Shown here: in pieces, positions 7,546 to 13,748 of the stretch
How positions within the stretch are numbered: the stretch's first letter is position 1
How the letters are laid out: every line of letters begins with the position of its first letter
Assembly (NCBI GenBank): GCA_947175225.1
Contig: CAMWLX010000047.1
Span: forward strand, 1-13,748
DNA from: an uncultured Porphyromonadaceae bacterium
GTDB taxonomy: Bacteria > Bacteroidota > Bacteroidia > Bacteroidales > Muribaculaceae
Direction: 5' to 3'
Length of the DNA stretch: 13,748 nucleotides
Notes under the pieces: model-generated
The model's database searches: none
The model's input: only the letters and a program-made list of their open reading frames with translations
Told to the model about the DNA's origin: nothing
Translations under genes and position numbers: made by a program

Positions 7546-9333
7546 ATGAAAAATATCCGCAATTTCTGCATAATAGCCCATATCGACCACGGCAAGTCTA
7601 CTCTTGCCGACCGACTCCTCGAACGCACTAACACTATAGCCGCCAAAGACATGGAGGCGCAAGTGCTCGACGACATGGATCTTGAGCGTGAACGTGGCAT
7701 CACAATCAAAAGCCACGCCATACAAATGGACTATCAGCTCGACGGCGAACACTATACCCTCAACCTTATTGACACCCCGGGACACGTCGATTTCTCATAT
7801 GAGGTGTCGCGCTCCATCGCTGCCTGCGAAGGGGCTTTGCTTATTGTCGACGGCAGTCAGGGCATACAGGCCCAGACCATCTCAAACCTTTACATGGCAA
7901 TCGACAATAATCTTGAGATTATACCGGTCATTAACAAGTGTGACCTCGACAGTGCAAAACCCGATGAAGTCGAGGATCAGATTGTGGATCTCTTAGGATG
8001 CGACCGCTCGGAAATCATACGGGCTTCCGGTAAGACCGGTATGGGTGTGGATGAAATCTTGAAGGCTATTGTTGAGCGTGTGCCGGCACCAAAAGGTGAC
8101 CCGGAGGCTCCGCTGCAGGCTCTCATCTTCGATTCTGTCTTCAATCCTTTCCGTGGCATCATTGCCTACTTTAAGATTGTAAATGGCACAATCCACACCG
8201 GCGACTTCGTGAAGTTTGTCAGCACCGGCAAGGAGTATCATGCAGACGAGATCGGAGTTCTAAAGCTTGATCTTTCGCCACGTAAGGAACTCTCCGCCGG
8301 CAATGTAGGCTACATCATATCAGGCATAAAGACTTCTAAAGAGGTGAAGGTGGGAGATACGATCACCCATGTCAACCGCCCTTGCGACAAGGCAATCGAG
8401 GGTTTTGAGGAAGTGAAACCGATGGTCTTCGCGGGTGTTTACCCAATTGATCCTGAAGACTTCGAGAATCTGCGTGCTTCGCTCGAAAAGCTCCAGCTCA
8501 ATGATGCTTCCCTTACTTTCCAACCGGAATCGTCAGCTGCCCTCGGGTTCGGTTTCCGCTGCGGTTTCCTCGGGCTGCTCCACATGGAGATCATACAGGA
8601 GCGTCTCGGCAGGGAGTTCAATATGGATGTGATTACGACTGTCCCCAACGTTTCCTATTTTGTCTATGATAAGAAAGGCAACAAGATGGAAGTTCACAAT
8701 CCTTCCGGGCTGCCTGATCCCACTCTCATCGACCATATCGAAGAGCCATATATCCGCGCCACAGTCATTACTGCTGCTGAGTTTATCGGTCCTATAATGA
8801 CTCTTTGTCTCGGAAAACGTGGAGAGCTAATTAAGCAGGAATACATTTCGGGCAACCGAATGGAGATTACTTTCGATATGCCGCTTGGTGAGATCGTGAT
8901 TGACTTCTACGACAAACTGAAGTCTATTTCAAAAGGTTATGCAAGCTTTGACTATCATATCCACGATTTCCGCCCCTCCAATCTCGTGAAACTCGACATT
9001 CTTCTAAATGGGGAAAGTGTCGATGCTCTTTCAACGCTTACTCATGCTGACAACTCTGTGAAATTCGGAAGAAGAATGTGTGAGAAACTCAAGGAGCTGA
9101 TTCCGCGCCAGCAGTTTGATATAGCTATTCAGGCAGCTATAGGAACAAAGGTCATAGCCCGAGAGACTGTGAAAGCTGTCCGTAAAGACGTCACTGCGAA
9201 GTGCTATGGCGGCGACATCAGCCGTAAGCGCAAATTGCTCGAAAAGCAAAAAGAAGGCAAGAAGCGCATGAAGCAGATTGGCAGGGTAGAGGTGCCACAG
9301 AAAGCCTTCCTTGCTGTCCTCAAACTCGACTAA
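7546..9333 (+). CDS. lepA: Elongation factor 4 (LepA), ribosome back-translocating GTPase
   Basis: Full-length LepA of 595 residues. GTPase motifs are intact: G1 AHIDHGKST (residues 11-19), switch region RERGIT, G3 DTPGH (76-80) and G4 NKCD (130-133). The EF-G-like beta-barrel and domain V follow (GFRCGFLGLLHMEIIQERL), then the LepA-specific C-terminal domain (LIPRQQFDIAIQAAIG...VRKDVTAKCYGGDISRKRKLLEKQKEGKKRMKQ). LepA is a cytoplasmic, ribosome-associated translation factor, reported to act on stalled ribosomes and in 30S assembly. The start is fixed by the conserved KNIRNFCIIAHIDHG opening. It is the only housekeeping gene here and has its own promoter element, so it is probably transcribed separately from its surface-protein neighbours. 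Confidence 0.98.
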   Translation: MKNIRNFCIIAHIDHGKSTLADRLLERTNTIAAKDMEAQVLDDMDLERERGITIKSHAIQMDYQLDGEHYTLNLIDTPGHVDFSYEVSRSIAACEGALLIVDGSQGIQAQTISNLYMAIDNNLEIIPVINKCDLDSAKPDEVEDQIVDLLGCDRSEIIRASGKTGMGVDEILKAIVERVPAPKGDPEAPLQALIFDSVFNPFRGIIAYFKIVNGTIHTGDFVKFVSTGKEYHADEIGVLKLDLSPRKELSAGNVGYIISGIKTSKEVKVGDTITHVNRPCDKAIEGFEEVKPMVFAGVYPIDPEDFENLRASLEKLQLNDASLTFQPESSAALGFGFRCGFLGLLHMEIIQERLGREFNMDVITTVPNVSYFVYDKKGNKMEVHNPSGLPDPTLIDHIEEPYIRATVITAAEFIGPIMTLCLGKRGELIKQEYISGNRMEITFDMPLGEIVIDFYDKLKSISKGYASFDYHIHDFRPSNLVKLDILLNGESVDALSTLTHADNSVKFGRRMCEKLKELIPRQQFDIAIQAAIGTKVIARETVKAVRKDVTAKCYGGDISRKRKLLEKQKEGKKRMKQIGRVEVPQKAFLAVLKLD

Positions 9334-9352
9334 TAAATGCCCCTTCCCACAT

Positions 9353-9397
9353 GGATCTCATGATTTCTCAGAAGTCTTTTTACTCATCGTGAGATCC
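9353..9397 (+). promoter_or_regulatory. 12-bp stem-loop between lepA and the fimbrial operon
   Basis: GGATCTCATGAT (9353-9364) pairs with ATCGTGAGATCC (9386-9397), including one G-U pair, around a 21-base loop. It begins 19 bases after the lepA stop. There is no T-run after the stem (one TTTTT lies inside the loop), so it is not a clear terminator. It could mark the lepA 3' end or the leader of the fimbrial transcript. No TAnnTTTG box was found in 9334-9452. Confidence 0.45.
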
Positions 9398-9452
9398 TGA
9401 CTACCTCTCCTTCCCAAACAATGCGATAGAAATCCCCTTAAACCATCCCACC

Positions 9453-10874
9453 ATGAAACTATCAAGATTCGTAGCTCTAAGTCTGATGACTGCAGCTGTA
9501 TTCCCGTTTGTAACATCTTGCTCAAGTGACCCAAATCCATTTGATATCACTATATCAAGTGAAAAGACTGCTATCACCACCATCCAGCTTCGATTGGGCA
9601 TAGAGGAGACGAGGGCCGGAGAATTATCAACCTCCGCAGAAAAGGAAATAAAGAAAGTCACAGTTCTCGTATTCAATGAAAAGGAGGAACTTGAAATAAA
9701 TAAGTCGGTAGCAGTGGCAGCCGGCACCAATACTGTGAATCTTGAAGTTTCTAATGGCCTTAAGACCATTTATGTGGTGGCAGCCAGGTCTAATGTCAAT
9801 CCGGCAGTAGGCACTTCGATCACTAATTATGAAAATTCCGTTTTCATATCTTCTTTGGCAAATCTAAATACCTCTGATGGCTTTGTCATGATAGGTAAAA
9901 GCTCAGAGCAGCAAGTGATGATTGCTGCTTCTGAAGATGAGTTGCCGGCATCAAATATCTTTGAAATTAAGCTCGTAAGGCTTATAGCTAAGGCGCAAGT
10001 GAAAAGTGCGGGGATAGATGGCTCCTCATTCGGCATCAATTTTGGAGATGCATCTTTCAAGGCTTGCCAACTCAGCGAAAGAATGAGGGTGCTTCATAAC
10101 GGTTCGGATGTGTTTGAGTCGTTTGTCGATGGCAATAATAATGGCACCTACGATTATTATTCTCTTCGTGAGACTGCAAATTATACCAATGCAGTGTCTT
10201 CTGACTTCACAGCTGACGGATGTGAGTATATGTCGGAAAATATAGTGCAGAAACCTGTCAGTGGCAATACGACTTTCCTCAGCATACGTTATGCCACCAC
10301 ACCCGTAAAATATTACACATTCGATAGTGCCACTTCTTCAGTAAAGACCTTAGATGAAACTCCCACACCTTCTACTACATATTATGCAGTGGCAATTCAA
10401 GACAAGACGAATGGAGTGGTGGATTATGCATTGGATAATGCTACCAAACACATCATCGCTTTTAAAACACAGGAGGATGCTAACAGATATATGAATTCTC
10501 TTAATAATGGAGACTCATCGACTATTACAGTTTCTCAGACTGACAGTCCGCTCCGGGCAGGTTCGGTCATAACTGAAGCAGATAATGTTGCGCAGTTTGA
10601 GGTCATAACATTTAATGATGGTTACGCATACTATCGCGTCAATATTGCTCATCAGGAAACTTCCGGAGATTCCGATAAGAGCACTATAAAGGTGATGCGA
10701 AATAAATTCTATAAAGTCAATATAAAGTCGGTCAAGAGTCTTGGGTTTGGCTCTGAAGCGTTGCTTCGTCCTTCTAATCCTGCTGCAGTGCTGGATGCAG
10801 AAGGTCACTCTTGGATTTCAGCTTCCATATCAATTGCCGATTGGGATGAAGTGAACCAAAATGTTGACCTGTAA
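9453..10874 (+). CDS. Type V fimbrial major-subunit-like protein (FimA/Mfa1-type fimbrillin), lipoprotein precursor
   Basis: A 473-residue precursor with a lipoprotein signal peptide (VFPFVTSC, Cys23). A short leader is followed by E-T-R-A-G at residues 52-56. In Porphyromonas FimA and Mfa1 an Arg-Ala bond at about this distance is cut to remove the N-terminal strand and allow polymerisation by strand exchange. The N-terminal fimbrillin domain shows KKVTVLVFNEK, TIYVVAARS and IKLVRLIAKAQV. The Mfa1-like C-terminal domain shows YYRVNIAH, VMRNKFYKVNIKSVKSLGFGSE and the closing strands SISIADWDEVNQNVDL, a hallmark of major subunits. After cleavage the protein would polymerise outside the cell into a thin pilus. 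It is the first gene of an operon and its TAA overlaps the next gene's ATG by one base. Confidence 0.88.
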   Translation: MKLSRFVALSLMTAAVFPFVTSCSSDPNPFDITISSEKTAITTIQLRLGIEETRAGELSTSAEKEIKKVTVLVFNEKEELEINKSVAVAAGTNTVNLEVSNGLKTIYVVAARSNVNPAVGTSITNYENSVFISSLANLNTSDGFVMIGKSSEQQVMIAASEDELPASNIFEIKLVRLIAKAQVKSAGIDGSSFGINFGDASFKACQLSERMRVLHNGSDVFESFVDGNNNGTYDYYSLRETANYTNAVSSDFTADGCEYMSENIVQKPVSGNTTFLSIRYATTPVKYYTFDSATSSVKTLDETPTPSTTYYAVAIQDKTNGVVDYALDNATKHIIAFKTQEDANRYMNSLNNGDSSTITVSQTDSPLRAGSVITEADNVAQFEVITFNDGYAYYRVNIAHQETSGDSDKSTIKVMRNKFYKVNIKSVKSLGFGSEALLRPSNPAAVLDAEGHSWISASISIADWDEVNQNVDL

Positions 10875-13624
10875 TGTTTCTGATTTCAAAGCAAAGCTTA
10901 CTGATATCTCTTATATGCACACTGGTCTTATTTATAATTTCCGGGTGTGCAGATGATCTCCGCAGCCGAAGCGTATTCGATTGCGGAGCAGGCGATGCTT
11001 TGATTTCATTTTCTATAGATCATATCGTAACTACCAAGGCAGAAAATTCCTCAGGCATTGAATCAGAAATTGATCATGCCTACCTTTTGTTTTACTCTGC
11101 CACTGCCTCACTGATGAGTGAAGTCCCGGTGGCTGCCGTGAGAGCTGATGTGGATGCTTCCAATCCCGGATTGCTCCAGTTTAAGATGCCTTTGCGCCTT
11201 TCGCCTAATACAGACTATCAGCTTCTTGCCGTGGCAAATGCCGACTATTACACGCCTTCAGGGTTTGAATCGTTCGGAAATTATCTCGAATCTTGGTGCG
11301 GCTCTGCTTCGGAGTCTGTTAAATCACCATTGAAATTGCATACTGCATCATGTATCACCTCTGAAAATATGATGCTGCTTCCAATGAGTGGCAGCCCGAC
11401 TGATAGTTCTATTTTCCGATATTCAATGGAAAATGGATCGTATAAGATTTCGGCTTCTTTATCCTTCAGAAGAGCGGTAGCACGTGTTGATTTGGTCAAC
11501 ATCGTGAAAGATGCTTTTCTTGTAGAAAGGGTAGCGCTCTGTAACTGGCGTGATGAAGTGCCGGTCACTGTTTCTTTAAATCAAATCGGCAACCGATTGG
11601 GTTCCGTACGAGGAGTTTTGGCTGGAGATGGAGTGAATTCCGAAGAAGTTCGTTTTGTTGATGTAGAGCATCCGGACGAAATCGGAATACAAAAATTGAC
11701 AGAGGCTTTATATTGCTTTCCATCAGTATGCTATGACTCAAGTGCAAATGATAAAGAATCCACTGCTTTGATCATACAAGCAAAATATGCCGGCGACTCT
11801 GAGTCAACATATTATCGTGTCAATATAGGCATGAAAGGAGGTTTGGCTGAACTCAAACCCAATACTAAATATGTCGTGACAATCCAATCGGTCAAAGGGA
11901 GAGGGGCGTCAACTCCGGAAGAGGCGTATGCAGCTGCTGAGTCCCCGATTGTGCTTTCCGTAGTTGAGGATTGGGCTCTTGAAGCCGGCAACTATGCTAT
12001 GGATGATGATGGCAATTTCATTATAGTGTCAAAAGGTGGAAAACTTGAGTTTGACGGAAATGCTCCTGAAAATTTAGAGATTAAGGTGCTTACTTCTAAA
12101 GGACTTGATTGGACAGCAGAGTATATCGCCGACAATGATGAGTCGGAATCTGCTTTCAATGTTGCAAGATTGTCAGACAGTCAAATAGTGGTTGGCCCTT
12201 ATGGTGTGAATAATTTTGAGAAGCCCCTGTCAGGAATATGCCGCGTATCTGCTACGACAAAAGAAGGAAGAATACTTGAAGTCAACATCCCATTGTTACA
12301 AAATATTGCAGAAGAAAAACCTTATGAGCCTGTAGAGCCTACCAATCTGCCATTTTCTATTCTCCCTCTTTCCGATGAGCGTGTAAAGATAGACCATGAC
12401 AAAAAAACAATAGAAATCGATGGGTTTGATCCAAATTGTTTCAACTCTTTCATCGACATTCCTTTCAGAGTCTATGTCAACGAAGCGATGGGAACGCCTT
12501 CGTCACTTTCGATTTCTTCTGAATTAGAATGGCCGTTGGAAGGATGTGTGTCTAACTCTCCTCATGCTGATTATGTATATTGTACTAATTCGTTTCTACA
12601 CACTTCTACAGGTAAAAATTCAGGCAGTGTATACTCATTGACATCTAAAAAAGAAATGACGAAGCAAGAGGTGATTGGATTCAGTGATCAATTCTCCGCA
12701 TCAAAAGATGATATAGTGTATATATCTGTGGGTGCTATGGCTCCTGATGATCCGGCCATTGTCAGAAACCTTTCAATCTATGCCAATGGCACTGAGGTGG
12801 TCTATGAACTTACGATCAAACCGAGACGCATTATAATAGATGATGTGATATTGACAGACGGCAGTGGACAAGCATGGTTGATCCAAGACCGTAATGTGCA
12901 GGACACCGGACCGGGGGCTTCTTTTAAAGATTATGTCGGTAGACGCAAAGATGGCAGTAAACTCCAAGCATATAATTACTCTCAAATTATGTTTTATTCT
13001 TTGACGATTCCGTTTAAATATAAAGACGCTAATTCATTATCGAGTGAAGATTTCCACTCCATGTATATGGGAAAGACACTAAAGAATACAGAATGGACAG
13101 ATGCATCAGACTGGTTGCTGATGTATGCATATGGCTCAAATATTAATTCTACTGAAAAAACTTCTCCATTCTATGAAGAAGATGGTCTTTCAAATTGGAG
13201 ATTGCCCGATGAAAATAACATCAGTCTTTGGCAAGGCAAATTAAAAGTATCAAAAATGAGGATGTTTTTTGTATCGGATCTGGCAGCTAAAGCCGGAAAG
13301 ACTAACATCCCAATATGTTGTTACTTACCGTATGATTGTGATAGTGTGGGTGATAGCGGTTTAGCTACTTATGGATATTTTTTATCAAGTGACGGAAATA
13401 ATGCTGATGCAATCCGGATTTTTTACATAAATAATGATTGCATAAGTTCAATTCGGATTACTGCAGTATCCGGCCGCAGTGGGATGATGCGTCTCGTACG
13501 CCCATTGAATCCAGAAGAATTCAATAATTACAAGCAAAACTATCTTGGATATGGCTCGCAGTCGTTGAAACTTTCCCTTTGTCACCCTGATACATACGGT
13601 TCGCCCGGCTGGGTAGCATATTGA
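10874..13624 (+). CDS. Large accessory/tip fimbrillin-like lipoprotein with BACON-like and FISUMP-like C-terminal domains
   Basis: A 916-residue precursor with a lipoprotein signal peptide (LVLFIISGC, Cys25) and a TTKAE site at residues 53-57, in almost the same register as the TRAG site of the preceding subunit. Residues ~40-370 form a fimbrillin-like domain (SPNTDYQLLAVANA, SLSFRRAVARVDLVN, VVEDWALEAGNY). Residues ~381-478 look like a BACON-type beta domain. From about 660, WLIQDRNVQDTG, NWRLPDE (774-780) and GRSGMMRLVRPL (867-878) recall the FISUMP domain (Fibrobacter succinogenes major paralogous domain), with an acidic/aromatic middle. The start overlaps the previous stop by one base, so translation is probably coupled. 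The large modular C-terminus suggests a pilus-tip adhesin; an anchor subunit like FimB/Mfa2 is less likely because those are much smaller. Function is inferred. Confidence 0.75.
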   Translation: MFLISKQSLLISLICTLVLFIISGCADDLRSRSVFDCGAGDALISFSIDHIVTTKAENSSGIESEIDHAYLLFYSATASLMSEVPVAAVRADVDASNPGLLQFKMPLRLSPNTDYQLLAVANADYYTPSGFESFGNYLESWCGSASESVKSPLKLHTASCITSENMMLLPMSGSPTDSSIFRYSMENGSYKISASLSFRRAVARVDLVNIVKDAFLVERVALCNWRDEVPVTVSLNQIGNRLGSVRGVLAGDGVNSEEVRFVDVEHPDEIGIQKLTEALYCFPSVCYDSSANDKESTALIIQAKYAGDSESTYYRVNIGMKGGLAELKPNTKYVVTIQSVKGRGASTPEEAYAAAESPIVLSVVEDWALEAGNYAMDDDGNFIIVSKGGKLEFDGNAPENLEIKVLTSKGLDWTAEYIADNDESESAFNVARLSDSQIVVGPYGVNNFEKPLSGICRVSATTKEGRILEVNIPLLQNIAEEKPYEPVEPTNLPFSILPLSDERVKIDHDKKTIEIDGFDPNCFNSFIDIPFRVYVNEAMGTPSSLSISSELEWPLEGCVSNSPHADYVYCTNSFLHTSTGKNSGSVYSLTSKKEMTKQEVIGFSDQFSASKDDIVYISVGAMAPDDPAIVRNLSIYANGTEVVYELTIKPRRIIIDDVILTDGSGQAWLIQDRNVQDTGPGASFKDYVGRRKDGSKLQAYNYSQIMFYSLTIPFKYKDANSLSSEDFHSMYMGKTLKNTEWTDASDWLLMYAYGSNINSTEKTSPFYEEDGLSNWRLPDENNISLWQGKLKVSKMRMFFVSDLAAKAGKTNIPICCYLPYDCDSVGDSGLATYGYFLSSDGNNADAIRIFYINNDCISSIRITAVSGRSGMMRLVRPLNPEEFNNYKQNYLGYGSQSLKLSLCHPDTYGSPGWVAY

Positions 13625-13748
13625 GGTCACATTACATATGTTTTGTATAGAATGGCTTTGATAATGAGAATGGCTCTGATTCACTGCCATCTTTGAAATA
13701 ATATAAACCATAGAGGTCTAAAATCTCTTAAATTCTCCAAATTTATGC
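13625..13748. other. Window end: non-coding, no terminator seen
   Basis: These 124 bases after the tip-like gene are AT-rich and contain no T-run-backed hairpin. An imperfect direct repeat (GAATGGCTTTGAT at 13650-13662, GAATGGCTCTGAT at 13668-13680; 12 of 13 bases match) is present. The last bases include an ATG at 13745 that could begin a further operon gene, but too little is visible to call it. Confidence 0.4.

Noticed and set aside
7377..7721. 114-residue minus-strand frame across the lepA promoter
   Set aside because: It overlaps both the end of the C11 gene and the conserved start of lepA, with an Arg/Ser-rich low-complexity product.
13745..13748. ATG at the window end as start of a further fimbrial gene
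   Set aside because: Only one codon is visible, so no coding claim can be made.

Overview
The window looks like chromosomal DNA of a gut-type Bacteroidales bacterium, most likely of the Muribaculaceae or a close relative. The support is the protein repertoire (BACON-domain lipoprotein, BspA-like leucine-rich repeats, type V fimbrillins, a clostripain-family lipoprotein), AT-rich translation starts without clear Shine-Dalgarno sites, and a Bacteroidetes-type -7 box (TAnnTTTG) before lepA. The family assignment is inference. All genes lie on the + strand.

Layout. (1) Bases 3-6040 carry three exported proteins in a row: a large repeat protein cut off at its 5' end (two alternating chitobiase/Fn3-associated-like module types, a short BspA-like leucine-rich segment, a C-terminal sorting-like domain); a PEGA-domain protein with a probable outer-membrane beta-barrel; and a lipoprotein with four BACON-like domains. 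A strong intrinsic terminator at 6064-6101 closes the group. (2) A single clostripain-like (peptidase C11) lipoprotein, 6255-7439, follows a structured leader. (3) lepA (elongation factor 4), 7546-9333, has its own likely promoter. (4) A type V fimbrial operon starts at 9453: a major-subunit-like fimbrillin, then a 916-residue fimbrillin-like protein that overlaps it by one base. No terminator is visible after the last gene, so the operon may continue past base 13748.

How they may fit together. Apart from lepA, everything is surface machinery. Both fimbrillins have a lipobox cysteine and, about 30 residues later, a basic-Ala site (R54-A55 and K55-A56), the place where Arg/Lys-specific proteases trim type V pilins in Porphyromonas. 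The nearby C11 lipoprotein belongs to a family with the same Arg/Lys preference, so it is a candidate pilin-maturation protease; this is a hypothesis.

The first 55 bases are repeated exactly at 928-982. An exact match of this length, beginning at base 1, is what a de Bruijn-graph contig end inside a tandem repeat would look like, so the repeat gene is probably longer in the genome than shown.
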